64,000 nucleotides of DNA from Methylotenera sp. (GCF_029945535.1 NZ_JAQSCU010000010.1:62001-126000); one strand, 5' to 3'; numbered from the stretch's first letter, positions 29,837 to 39,653 are shown. Numbers and translations are program-made. The notes: generated by a model not told the origin, from the sequence alone.

Positions 29837-30541
29837 GTGCAACAAACTTATGACCCATTTTTAGATGAAGAACCGCCAAGCCAGACTAGTGTTTGGCTTA
29901 AGCGTATTGCACTTGTTCTATTGGCTTTCGTGATTCTTGGCGGTATTGGCTATGGCATTAAAAAGCTTATGTCAGGTGGCGAAGCTCACCCAAAAAAGAA
30001 GATGACGACTATCGCGTTAAAAGATTTACCGCCACCCCCACCTCCGCCGCCACCCAAAGAGCAGCCTAAAGAACAACCAAAGGAACAGCCAAAAGAGGTG
30101 AAGGTTGAACCGCAGCCTAAACCTGCGGAAACGCCACCGGCTGAAGTTCTAAAAATGGAAGGGGCTGCCGGCGATGGACCTAGCCCATTTGCGGCTGGTG
30201 CTGTGAGCGGTGAGTACAAAGGTGGCGAGACTGGCACCATAGGCGGTGGCCCGAACAAGCACCAATTTGATTGGTACACAGGGCAACTCAAAGACAAAAT
30301 TGAAGATGCTATTTCCAAAGATAAAGCGCTTGCAACTGGCTCATATAAAGTGATTGTAAAAGTGTGGGTCGCTGCTAATGGACGTATTCAGAAGTATGAA
30401 CTGGTAAGTTCTACTGGGGATGCTGACAAAGACGCATTAGTTAGAAAAGCTTTAGATAGCATGCCTGCATTGTCTGAGCCGCCACCAGGCGATATGCCAC
30501 AACCAGTGAAGTTAAAGGTTAGCGCGCGTTCTATAGGATAA
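29837..30541 (+). CDS. TonB-family energy transducer
   Basis: N-terminal TM, PPPPPPPPPKEQPKEQPKEQPKE linker, C-terminal TonB-like domain (VIVKVWVAANGRIQKYELVSSTGDADKDALVRKALDSMPALSEPPPGDMPQPVKLKV). GTG start. Confidence 0.9.
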   Translation: MQQTYDPFLDEEPPSQTSVWLKRIALVLLAFVILGGIGYGIKKLMSGGEAHPKKKMTTIALKDLPPPPPPPPPKEQPKEQPKEQPKEVKVEPQPKPAETPPAEVLKMEGAAGDGPSPFAAGAVSGEYKGGETGTIGGGPNKHQFDWYTGQLKDKIEDAISKDKALATGSYKVIVKVWVAANGRIQKYELVSSTGDADKDALVRKALDSMPALSEPPPGDMPQPVKLKVSARSIG

Positions 30542-30618
30542 AAGCTGCCATAGGTTGAAGCATTGGAAAAATAGCAAAGCATTGAATGAATTTTATTGAA
30601 TATGAAATTGGAGTAGAT

Positions 30619-32316
30619 ATGAAAAAACTGCCATTACTTAAAGAAGTCGCTCAAGAAGACGTTGCTCAAGGCTTTCGGAGTAGTCATTTGTCTGGTTCAA
30701 ACACCAGATCAATTATCGCAACTATTGCCCTGTTAATGCTTGGAACTGCAAACTCTGCGCTAGCAGGTGAGCGCGAATCATTGGAGCAACTGCGCTCCAC
30801 TACGACCAATCTTGTAAATCTGTTGGTGCAAGAAGGCGTACTCAGCAAAGATAAAGCTGGTGCTTTATTAAAACAAGCGGAGCAAGATGCACAAATTGCT
30901 AAAGAGAAAGATGTTGCAGCAACACCAGCAAACACTTCTGAATCTGTGGATGCAGCAATTGATCAAAAAATGGTACGTGTTCAATACGTCCCCGAAATTG
31001 TAAAAAAACAAATGAAAGAAGAAATTAAAGATGAGGTAATGACTACCCTCAACTATAAAGCAGGCGAACGTTTAGGCATGCCGGAATGGATAGATCGCCT
31101 TAAGTGGGAAGGATCGCTGCGTTTAAGAGCTGAATCAGATAAATACCCTGACGGCAACCCTACGCCATTTAACTTTAACGTGGCTAACGGAGCTAAATTA
31201 AATAATACGACAGAAGATAGAAATCGTTTAAGAGTACGTGCTCAGCTAGGTGTTAAGGCCGAAATTAACGATTGGATGACGGCTGGTATAAGAATGACAA
31301 CGGGTAGCTTGGATGACCCAATTTCTCCAAACCAAACACAGGAAGCGGCAAGTGGTAAATATACAATAGGGCTAGATAGAGCCTATATGAATGCCAAAAT
31401 TAAACCTTGGTTGAGTGTCGTGGGTGGGCGTTTTACCAATCCTTGGTTTTCAACTGATTTGATGTGGGATCCTGACTTGGCCTTTGATGGCGTTGCTGCA
31501 AGCTTTACGCCAAATATAAATGACCAATTATCAGGCTTTGTAACAATAGGCGCATTCCCGATTGATGAAATAGAAAAATCTGATCGTAATCTGATTAAAA
31601 GCAAATGGATGTATGGCTCTCAGGCAGGTATTAATTGGAAGCTCAACAGTAAATTAAATGCAAAATTCGCGATAGCTTTGTACGATTTTCAAAATGTTGA
31701 AGGCATATCGAATGGGGCTGATTTTGGAACTAATGGACCATATAGCGCTTCGGTTCCAGTATCTAGAACAAAAGGTAATTCAACTTTTGATATTAATAGC
31801 TCCGCACCACCTGGTTCCAACATTGAGCAATATGGCCTATCTTCAAAATTTAGAGACATAAATATTACTGGGCAAGTTGATTTGGCTCAATTCGATCCAG
31901 TACACATTATCCTGACGGGCGACTATATTAGAAACATTGGCTTCGATAAAGAAGACATTGCTAGAAGAACTGGTCAGGCAGCACCGTCTGAACAAGTCAA
32001 TGCATATCAGTTGAAAGTAGCGGTAGGTATGCCGGAAACTTATCAGAAAGGCCAGTGGAATGTATTTGCTGCTTATAAGCGATTAGAGGCAGACTCCGTT
32101 TTAGATAGCTTTACAGACTCGGATTTTTATCTTGGCGGTACTAATGCTAAAGGTTGGTTGATAGGTGGCAGCTATGGCATTGATAAAAATACTTGGCTTA
32201 CAGCGAGATGGTTTAGTGCCGATGAGATATCTCCACGTAGGACAGCTATTAATGATCCTCTACTATCTCCACTGTCTGTAGATGTGTTAATGCTTGATCT
32301 CAATACTAAGTTTTAA
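30619..32316 (+). CDS. Putative porin with extended signal region and N-terminal coiled coil
   Basis: Start refined to ATG 30619; AxA site in IIATIALLMLGTANSALAGE; LLVQEGVLSKDKAGALLKQAE motif; alternating beta-barrel-like C-terminal half ending in LDLNTKF. Confidence 0.8.
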   Translation: MKKLPLLKEVAQEDVAQGFRSSHLSGSNTRSIIATIALLMLGTANSALAGERESLEQLRSTTTNLVNLLVQEGVLSKDKAGALLKQAEQDAQIAKEKDVAATPANTSESVDAAIDQKMVRVQYVPEIVKKQMKEEIKDEVMTTLNYKAGERLGMPEWIDRLKWEGSLRLRAESDKYPDGNPTPFNFNVANGAKLNNTTEDRNRLRVRAQLGVKAEINDWMTAGIRMTTGSLDDPISPNQTQEAASGKYTIGLDRAYMNAKIKPWLSVVGGRFTNPWFSTDLMWDPDLAFDGVAASFTPNINDQLSGFVTIGAFPIDEIEKSDRNLIKSKWMYGSQAGINWKLNSKLNAKFAIALYDFQNVEGISNGADFGTNGPYSASVPVSRTKGNSTFDINSSAPPGSNIEQYGLSSKFRDINITGQVDLAQFDPVHIILTGDYIRNIGFDKEDIARRTGQAAPSEQVNAYQLKVAVGMPETYQKGQWNVFAAYKRLEADSVLDSFTDSDFYLGGTNAKGWLIGGSYGIDKNTWLTARWFSADEISPRRTAINDPLLSPLSVDVLMLDLNTKF

Positions 32317-32328
32317 TTAAGACTGATC

Positions 32329-33021
32329 ATGAAACTAAAACCAACTTTTAAGAACATATGCTTAATCATTGCTTCTTTAGCCATCACTATCGCTTGTTCA
32401 AGCAACACTTATGCAGCAGAAAAAGACAAGTCTGCAAGACGCGCTGCCCTGATGATGCAAAAAATGAAGCAGGATATGGAAGCTGAAAAAGCTACCATGC
32501 AGACGCAATTTGATACGCAAAAAAAAGAGCTTGAAGATAAGTTGAAAAGTAGTGATGAGGAATTGGAAAAAGCTAGTAAGTCACTAGCAACTGCTGAGCG
32601 TAAGAATAAAGCTTTGGAAGGCGAAATTAAAAAAGTAACGCTGGCAAAAGAAGCTGTTGATACCAAACAACTGCAAACGCAAGCTCAACTTGAAACCACA
32701 CAAAAGAGTCTTGATGACCTAAAAACGCAGTACCAACAAGCGCAAGCCGATCTTAAGTTTAACGATAATCAACGCAAAACATTATCTACAAATTTAGCGC
32801 AAACTACAAAGTCACTAGATGTTTGTGAAGCTAAAAATGCCAAATTACATCAGTTTGGTACTGAGCTTATTCAGATATACGATAAACCTGATAGTTATAA
32901 TGCAGTCATGCGTAAAGAGCAGTTTTTTCAGTTAAAACGTGTAGAACTGGAAAATATATTACAAAATCGTCAGGATCAACTCAATGAAGAGCTTATGGTT
33001 AAAAAGAAGGCGGCTTATTAA
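32329..33021 (+). CDS. Secreted coiled-coil protein of unknown function
   Basis: Signal/lipobox-like N-terminus (IASLAITIACSSNTYAAEK) and a long charged heptad-like coil; 12 bp downstream of the porin gene. Confidence 0.65.
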   Translation: MKLKPTFKNICLIIASLAITIACSSNTYAAEKDKSARRAALMMQKMKQDMEAEKATMQTQFDTQKKELEDKLKSSDEELEKASKSLATAERKNKALEGEIKKVTLAKEAVDTKQLQTQAQLETTQKSLDDLKTQYQQAQADLKFNDNQRKTLSTNLAQTTKSLDVCEAKNAKLHQFGTELIQIYDKPDSYNAVMRKEQFFQLKRVELENILQNRQDQLNEELMVKKKAAY

Positions 33022-33207
33022 ATAAAGTTTTGTGGGCTGCGCTCAGTTAGCTGAATTGCCAAGCTAGTTTTGACTAACTCATCGCAGCCTGCAACTTAAC
33101 GTCATTCACAATTGACTTAAATAAAATTGTATTAAAAATGTAATGTTAGAAATATTATCGTAATAATCCGCACGTAATATCCATGTCTCACCAGTCAGTG
33201 TGAATAT

Positions 33208-33879
33208 ATGGTAAATCAAAATAATATCCTTCCAAGAGTTCTGCCTTTTGCTATTTATATCCTTTTCTTGGCTTTAAGTGATTATTTGCCACAACTTTTG
33301 AATGGCTTAAGTATTGGTATCTTAAGTTTTGACTCTAAGTGGTTATATCTAGTAAGAGTGATGTCGGTTCTTGCAGCATTGCTTTATTTTTGGCGCGGTT
33401 ACATAGAGCTTACAACTAAACCTGCCTTGATAGACTTTGTGCATGCAGTACTTGCAGGCTTACTAGTATTTTTGGTTTGGATCTTGCCGTATCCTGCATG
33501 GGCAGGTGTTAACAATCATCCTCAAGCCGTGGACATAGAGCAAGATGTCTTATGGTTATCATCTCGCCTAATTGGCGCAGCACTTATCGTACCAGTAATG
33601 GAGGAGATCTTTTGGCGTTCATTCTTGATGCGCTGGATTGATAACAAAAACTTTCTGAATATTTCACCAAAAAATGTCTCGTTGTTTGCGCTAGTGGTAA
33701 GTGCCAGCGTGTTTGCTTCAGCACATCATTTGTGGCTTGCTGGCTTATTGGCTGGCCTTGTTTATGGGGCGTTGTACATAAAATATAAAAATCTGTGGAT
33801 TCCTATCGTTGCACACGCTGTGACTAATGGCGTACTAGGTATTTGGGTTATGTTGACAGGTCATTGGCAGTATTGGTAA
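33208..33879 (+). CDS. CPBP/CAAX-type intramembrane protease associated with exosortase loci
   Basis: EEIFWRSFLMRW (EExxxR), FASAHHLWLAGLLAGLVYG, HAVTNG motifs; multi-TM. Confidence 0.88.
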   Translation: MVNQNNILPRVLPFAIYILFLALSDYLPQLLNGLSIGILSFDSKWLYLVRVMSVLAALLYFWRGYIELTTKPALIDFVHAVLAGLLVFLVWILPYPAWAGVNNHPQAVDIEQDVLWLSSRLIGAALIVPVMEEIFWRSFLMRWIDNKNFLNISPKNVSLFALVVSASVFASAHHLWLAGLLAGLVYGALYIKYKNLWIPIVAHAVTNGVLGIWVMLTGHWQYW

Positions 33880-35084
33880 TGCGCAATCACGCTTGTAAAA
33901 CACTTTCTATTGGAGGGCTACTGTTTTTCTCTTTAGCATCTTCAGCCGAAGGGATTATCGATATCAAACCCTATGTTAGTACAAATATTAGTTACGATGA
34001 TAACGTGTTTAGATTTTCGTCTCCAGAGCAGGCTAAAGCCGTGTTGGGCAACTCTGACGCTTCAGATACTGTGAAGCAAGTTGATTTAGGGTTGGCTGTT
34101 AATTTAAGGTTAAGTCGCCAGTTAGTGACTGTTTCAACAAGTATTAATGAAAGCACCTATAATCGATTTGAAAATTTAAATAACACTGGTAAATCTAATA
34201 GTCTTCGTTGGAGTTGGCGTATCGGCAATGATGTTTACGGTGAACTCAGCACAAATAAAAGTGAAGCCATCGCAGGGTTTAATGAAACTAGAACGCCATT
34301 AAAAAACTTAAGAACATCGACTCGGCAGCTTGTCAGTATTAACTGGAACTTGCAACCAGACTGGACATTAAGTGCAAGTCGTGAACATATTAAATTAGAC
34401 AATGCCCTCACTAGCTCAAGTATTTATGACAGAGAAGATGATATTTATGAGAGTGGTATTCGTTATCAAAATCCATCAGGTACGGTATTAGGTCTGTCTT
34501 ATCGTATTGCTGATTCAATGTACCCGAATAGAACTGGCTTTACGCAATCAATTTTTGGGAGTGAGAGTACTCAGAAAGACATTATAGTCAATGCGGCATG
34601 GGTGCCAACGGGTAAAACGAGAATTTCGACAAGAGTTTCACGGGTAAGTTTGGATCGCAAAGATTCGTCTCAGCGTGACTTTAACGGTTTTAGTCAGCGT
34701 TGGAATTTAGATGAGAGTCTGACAGGTAAAACCAGTGTTAACTTAGCTGCTTACCAAGAGGTTTCACCGGTAGATGACGTGTTGTCGACCTATGTGAAGA
34801 TTAAAGGCTGGAGCATAAACCCAACATGGGACGCCACAAGCAAAATTAGAGTGCGTACAGGTTTTAGCTATGAGGAAAGAACCTATCTAGGAAGTGCTGG
34901 AATATCTTTTAACGATACAGACCGTTACGATGAATCTAAGCTTTACAATTTCTCAGTTATTTATGCGCCCACATTCAGGTCTTTAGTTCAGCTTCAATAT
35001 CAAGGTGAAAAGCGGACATCCAATTCAGGAAATGAAGGCTATCAATTTAATAATGTAAACCTTTCTTTACGCTACGATTATTAA
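33879..35084 (+). CDS. epsL: XrtB-associated polysaccharide outer-membrane protein EpsL
   Basis: Start at ATG 33879 overlapping the previous stop (TAATG), signal peptide MRNHACKTLSIGGLLFFSLASSAEG; beta-barrel-like body ending LSLRYDY. Confidence 0.75.
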   Translation: MRNHACKTLSIGGLLFFSLASSAEGIIDIKPYVSTNISYDDNVFRFSSPEQAKAVLGNSDASDTVKQVDLGLAVNLRLSRQLVTVSTSINESTYNRFENLNNTGKSNSLRWSWRIGNDVYGELSTNKSEAIAGFNETRTPLKNLRTSTRQLVSINWNLQPDWTLSASREHIKLDNALTSSSIYDREDDIYESGIRYQNPSGTVLGLSYRIADSMYPNRTGFTQSIFGSESTQKDIIVNAAWVPTGKTRISTRVSRVSLDRKDSSQRDFNGFSQRWNLDESLTGKTSVNLAAYQEVSPVDDVLSTYVKIKGWSINPTWDATSKIRVRTGFSYEERTYLGSAGISFNDTDRYDESKLYNFSVIYAPTFRSLVQLQYQGEKRTSNSGNEGYQFNNVNLSLRYDY

Positions 35085-35235
35085 CCACTCAAACCTTCTT
35101 AAGTTACTGTGATATAGCGATAAATATCTTTGCCACAGCACATTATCTACGGTCATAAATTTGACTTATTTTAGACATATTAAATACACATTTTACTCTT
35201 ATAGTAGGTGGACTTTAGAATTGGATAAAATAGAT

Positions 35236-36234
35236 ATGCGTTATACAAATGGTGGTTTAGTGCTGTTACTAGTTTGTTCTGCAGTGGTACTTGCTTCTTG
35301 TGGAAAAAAAGATCAAAGCAGCTCAAAAAAACCTGATTCGCAAGTTGTTGCTATTGTTAATGGTGATGAAATCACGATACATCAAGTTAATAATCAGATG
35401 GCTCAAATGGGTCAGTTGGATAAGTCTCAAGCCAAGCTTGCTTCTAAGCAGGTATTGGCTGCCCTAGTTGAGCAGCAGTTGCTAAAGCAGCAAGCTCTTA
35501 ACGCCAAATTGGATATCGACCCTAGAGTGCAGCAGGCAATAGAGTCATCAAAAGATCAATTTTTAGCTCAAGCTTACTTGGAGCAATTGATGCAAAAGGC
35601 ACCAAAACCTTCGTCATCAGAAATTGATGCCTTTTATAAAGAGCATCCTGAATTGTTCGAAAACCGTCGTATTTACCGTTTACAAGAGTTAGTAGTCGAT
35701 GTCAGTAAAGATAAGTCTGCTGAGGCTGAAACAAATCTAAAAGAGCTTAAAGACATCAATCAAATCGTTAAGTGGATAAAAGACAATAATTACGTATTTA
35801 CTGTTAACAGTAATGTGAAGGCCGCAGAGCAATTGCCAACGACTTTGCTGAAAAAATTACAAGTGCTTAAAGATGGTGAAGTACTTCAGGTTCCAACAGG
35901 TAATACGCTTAATGTTATACAAATTGCAGCCTCTCAAACTTCACCGATTACTCGTACAAAAGCGACACCAATTATTGAGCAGTACTTTTTAAATCTGAAT
36001 AAAAAAAGTTTAGCTAAAAAAGAAATGCTAGCCCTTAATGAAAAGGCAAAGATTGAATTTTCTGGTGCATTTGCAGATATGAAAAAGTCAGATTTAGAGA
36101 AGCCTGACAGTACCAAAGAAGCTGTTGGTAGCCAGCCGGTCGCTGAGGTGAAGGCTGAAGCGAAACCAAGTCAAAAAAATGCTAAGCCTGATACTGGCTC
36201 TTCGGCAATAGATAAAGGGCTGTCTGGACTTTAA
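35236..36234 (+). CDS. epsD: EpsD-type peptidyl-prolyl cis-trans isomerase lipoprotein
   Basis: ATG 35236 gives lipoprotein signal LLLVCSAVVLASCGKK; SurA/parvulin-like N-domain (AIVNGDEITIHQVNNQM...ALVEQQLLKQQAL). Confidence 0.8.
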   Translation: MRYTNGGLVLLLVCSAVVLASCGKKDQSSSKKPDSQVVAIVNGDEITIHQVNNQMAQMGQLDKSQAKLASKQVLAALVEQQLLKQQALNAKLDIDPRVQQAIESSKDQFLAQAYLEQLMQKAPKPSSSEIDAFYKEHPELFENRRIYRLQELVVDVSKDKSAEAETNLKELKDINQIVKWIKDNNYVFTVNSNVKAAEQLPTTLLKKLQVLKDGEVLQVPTGNTLNVIQIAASQTSPITRTKATPIIEQYFLNLNKKSLAKKEMLALNEKAKIEFSGAFADMKKSDLEKPDSTKEAVGSQPVAEVKAEAKPSQKNAKPDTGSSAIDKGLSGL

Positions 36235-36302
36235 CTAAATCTACCTTTGTTTTAGGTTACTCAAGCAAGATGACCATTAATTTTTATAGAGAGACTTAGT
36301 GA

Positions 36303-37352
36303 ATGTTAGGTAAAAGTTTTAGACATTTTTTTGTCTGTATTGTGACGTTAGTATTTGCTGCTTGGATGCATTCGGTTTCTGCCGAAGAAGCCAACTATGT
36401 TTTGGGCCCAGGGGATGTGCTTAAAATCACGGTTTATAACAGTCCTGATTTGACACTTGAAACTAGGGTCACTGAGAATGGAACAATTAGTTTTCCGTTG
36501 TTAGGTGAAGTTCAGTTGGGTGGAATGACGGCACCGTTAGCAGAAAAGAAATTAGCGGAATTGCTTGTCAGTGGCAGATTTCTCAAACAGCCGCAAATCA
36601 ATATTTTGGTGGTGCAATTCCAAAGTAAGATGATCTCAGTATTAGGTAGTGTATACAAACCAGGCCGCTATCCATTGGATCGGGCAACTAATCTTACCGA
36701 TTTACTGGCACTCGTAGGTGGCGCAACGCCTGACGGATCCGACTTAATTACTATTATTGGTAAATCTGGTAAGAGTGAATATGATTTGCGTAGCATTATG
36801 GATAAGACGGATGGATCGCAGAATATTCCACTTGCTGGCGGTGAAATTGTTTATGTGCATGCGCGCGATATTTCGGTGATGGGGCAAGTTAATCGTCCTG
36901 GAAAGTATTCTGTAGTGGGTGGCGTTAGAACTGTTTCAGATTTTTTGGGTGTTGCAGGGGGCATTAATCCTTCTGGAGCCGATGTGGTGACGGTGACCAC
37001 ATTTCGTGATGGAAAACTCAATCGTTTTGAAGTGGATGTAGATAGCCTATTTAGAACTGGCAACAATTCAGAAAATATAGAGCTGGCGAGTGGTGACGGC
37101 ATATATGTGCCTCGTGCGCCAATGTTTTATATTTATGGTGAAGTGCAGCGTCCTGGATCATTTCGTATTGAACGTAACATGACTGTGATACAAGCACTTG
37201 CTCAGGGCGGTGGGTTAACCTCGCGCGGCACTCAACGAAATATCAAGTTACATCGTCGAAACGAAAAAGGTGCAATAGAAAAGCTTTCTCCTGAGCTCAC
37301 AGATCCTGTTCTGCCAGATGATGTTCTATATGTACAAGAAAGCCTGTTCTAG
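36303..37352 (+). CDS. epsE: Polysaccharide export protein EpsE (Wza-like)
   Basis: YVLGPGDVLKITVYNSPDLTLETRVTENGTISFPLLGEVQLGG; repeated SLBB-like domains. Confidence 0.88.
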   Translation: MLGKSFRHFFVCIVTLVFAAWMHSVSAEEANYVLGPGDVLKITVYNSPDLTLETRVTENGTISFPLLGEVQLGGMTAPLAEKKLAELLVSGRFLKQPQINILVVQFQSKMISVLGSVYKPGRYPLDRATNLTDLLALVGGATPDGSDLITIIGKSGKSEYDLRSIMDKTDGSQNIPLAGGEIVYVHARDISVMGQVNRPGKYSVVGGVRTVSDFLGVAGGINPSGADVVTVTTFRDGKLNRFEVDVDSLFRTGNNSENIELASGDGIYVPRAPMFYIYGEVQRPGSFRIERNMTVIQALAQGGGLTSRGTQRNIKLHRRNEKGAIEKLSPELTDPVLPDDVLYVQESLF

Positions 37353-37360
37353 GAACCCTC

Positions 37361-38788
37361 ATGAATTTCTCCCAGTTTCTTATTATCCTTAAGGCAAGGA
37401 TAAAGATTATATTAATTACATTTGGCTTGATTGTGTTGACAACACTGGTCGTCAATTTGCTCACGGCTAAAGTTTACAAGGCAACCACTTCGATAGTGCT
37501 TAATTACAAAGGAGTAGACCCAGTCACTGGTCTTACTTTGCCTGCCCAGCTCATGCCCGGCTATATGGCTACTCAGATTGACATTATTACTAGCCCTACT
37601 GTTGCTATTAAAGTGGTTGATCAGCTGAAGTTTGCAGAAAACGAACAGGCTCAAGCGCAGTTTAATAAAGCGACTAAAGGTAAGGGTGATATTCGTGAAT
37701 GGTTTGGTAACTTGCTTCTGAATAACTTAGAGGCCAAGCCATCCCGTGAAAGTAGTGTGATTGAGATATCCTTTACGGGTACAGATCCTGATTTTGCAGC
37801 TGGCGTGGCAAATGCTTTCGCTGATGCATACCAAAAAACTAATATACAACTTAAGGTAGAGCCAGCACAGAAAGCGGCTGAATTTCTTGGTGAGCAAACC
37901 AAAACGTTGCGGACAAATTTAGAGGCTGCACAGTCTAAGCTCTCAAAGTATCAGCAGGAAAAAGGTTTGACGAGTGTCATGGGAAATCTAGATGTAGAAA
38001 GTGCTCGCCTCAACGACCTTTCTTCACAGTTAGTGTCTGCTCAGTCACAGTCTTTTGATTCTACGTCGCGTCAGCAACGCACGACTGGAAATGGTGATGA
38101 ATCTCCTGATGTGGCTGCTAACCCAGTGGTTCAGAATCTTAAAATAGAGATTACTCGGGCAGAGTCCAAGTTTTCTGAGTTATCGCAGAGACTTAGTGAT
38201 GGTCATCCTCAGTATCAGGCGGCTAAGGCTGAGCTTGATAAACTTAAAAGTCAATTGTTAGAAGAGACTCGTAGAGCTACGACTACTATCGGTGGTACTG
38301 CGCATATTCATCAACAACGAGAGTCTGACATTAGAGCCGCACTTGCAGCCCAAAAAGCGCGCGTACTAGAGCTAAATCTCACTAGAGATGAATTGTCTGT
38401 GCTTCAGCGCGATGTGGAAAATGCTCAACGAGCTATGGACACAGCAAGCCAACGCTTTACTCAGACCACCTTGGAAGGCAGTGCAAATCAGGCTGATATT
38501 GCTGTGCTAACGCCTGCATCTGCGCCACGAAAAGCTGCGGGTCCTAGAGTTTTATTTAATCTTATTTTATCCATCTTTCTTGGTGCAATTTTAGGGGTCG
38601 GCGTGGGCTTGCTCACTGAAATGATGGATAGGCGCGTTAGAAGTCGAGAGGATCTTAGTGAAGATCTTCAACTACCCGTCTTTGCCGTTATTAGGAGCAA
38701 TTCAAGTAAAGGAAATGTAAGTAAGTATGGCTTTAAAGCGCTATCTCGTCGATTGTTCAGGCCGCGCAAGGGATTGTATGCAAGATAA
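37361..38788 (+). CDS. epsF: Chain-length determinant protein EpsF (Wzz-like)
   Basis: Two terminal TMs, central coiled coil, proline-containing TM2 region (LTPASAPRKAAGPRVLFNLILSIFLGAILGVGVGLLTEMMDRRVRSREDL). Confidence 0.88.
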   Translation: MNFSQFLIILKARIKIILITFGLIVLTTLVVNLLTAKVYKATTSIVLNYKGVDPVTGLTLPAQLMPGYMATQIDIITSPTVAIKVVDQLKFAENEQAQAQFNKATKGKGDIREWFGNLLLNNLEAKPSRESSVIEISFTGTDPDFAAGVANAFADAYQKTNIQLKVEPAQKAAEFLGEQTKTLRTNLEAAQSKLSKYQQEKGLTSVMGNLDVESARLNDLSSQLVSAQSQSFDSTSRQQRTTGNGDESPDVAANPVVQNLKIEITRAESKFSELSQRLSDGHPQYQAAKAELDKLKSQLLEETRRATTTIGGTAHIHQQRESDIRAALAAQKARVLELNLTRDELSVLQRDVENAQRAMDTASQRFTQTTLEGSANQADIAVLTPASAPRKAAGPRVLFNLILSIFLGAILGVGVGLLTEMMDRRVRSREDLSEDLQLPVFAVIRSNSSKGNVSKYGFKALSRRLFRPRKGLYAR

Positions 38789-39653
38789 TATGACTCATTT
38801 ATTAGGTACCAATATAGACACTGTGAGTGAGCGAAGTATTGGTCGTCTGTTGCTCCAACTCGGCAAAATATCAGCACAAGATGCTGAGGCTGTTCTTCGC
38901 GCGCAACAAGACTTAGGCTTGCGCTTTGGTGATGCGGCACTCAAGCTTAAACTGATTACTGAAGCTGATATTAGTCAAGTGCTTTCTATGCAGTTTAATT
39001 ACCCCTACCTGCATGCAGGGCAAGGTAATTATAGTGATGAGTTAGTTGCTGCGTATCAGCCGTTTAGCCAGCAAGTAGAAGAGCTCCGCGTGTTGCGCAG
39101 CCAAGTGATGATGCGATGGATTAATGAGGGCTATAAATCTTTAGCCATAGTTAGCGTCAATGAAGGCGAGGGGGCAAGTTTTTTAGCAGCCAATCTAGCC
39201 ATTGTATTTTCGCAACTAGGACAACGCACGCTGTTAATCGATGCAAATTTGCGTGATCCACGTCAACATAAGATTTTCAATCTCAAAGAAAAGCTTGGCT
39301 TGTCTGATATTTTGGCTGACCGAGCGACGATGAGCGTTGTGACTAAAGTTGACTCTTTCGTCGATTTATCCGTACTTGGTGCAGGTACTTTACCGCCGAA
39401 CCCTCAAGAGCTGTTAAATCGAGATGTCTTTGCTAGCTTTATGAATGCGGCTACAAGTGAATATGATGTCATTCTGATTGATTCCACTCCAGCTAGTTTT
39501 ATCGCCGATGCGCAAGCAACTGTGGCTAGGTGCGGTGGAGCATTGATTGTTTCTAGGTTAAATCACACGCGACTTTCTGATGTTTCGGAAGTGCGCAGTC
39601 AAATTTCCATGACAGGTGCCCGCGTCGTTGGTTCTGTTATCAATGATTTCTAA
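38778..39653 (+). CDS. epsG: EpsG-type chain-length-determinant tyrosine-kinase homolog with MshEN-like N-terminus
   Basis: ATG 38778 preferred, 11-bp overlap with epsF; BY-kinase-like fold VNEGEGASFLAANLAIVFSQLGQRTLLIDANLRDPRQHKIF; N-terminal IGRLLLQLGKISAQDAEAVLRAQQ / FGDAALKLKLITEADISQVLSMQF. Confidence 0.82.
   Translation: MQDNMTHLLGTNIDTVSERSIGRLLLQLGKISAQDAEAVLRAQQDLGLRFGDAALKLKLITEADISQVLSMQFNYPYLHAGQGNYSDELVAAYQPFSQQVEELRVLRSQVMMRWINEGYKSLAIVSVNEGEGASFLAANLAIVFSQLGQRTLLIDANLRDPRQHKIFNLKEKLGLSDILADRATMSVVTKVDSFVDLSVLGAGTLPPNPQELLNRDVFASFMNAATSEYDVILIDSTPASFIADAQATVARCGGALIVSRLNHTRLSDVSEVRSQISMTGARVVGSVINDF

Noticed and set aside
30025-30110. Poly-proline and KEQP repeats of TonB as a phase-variable repeat tract
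   Set aside because: Codons vary across the proline run, so it is not a homopolymeric slippage tract; proline-rich linkers are normal in TonB.
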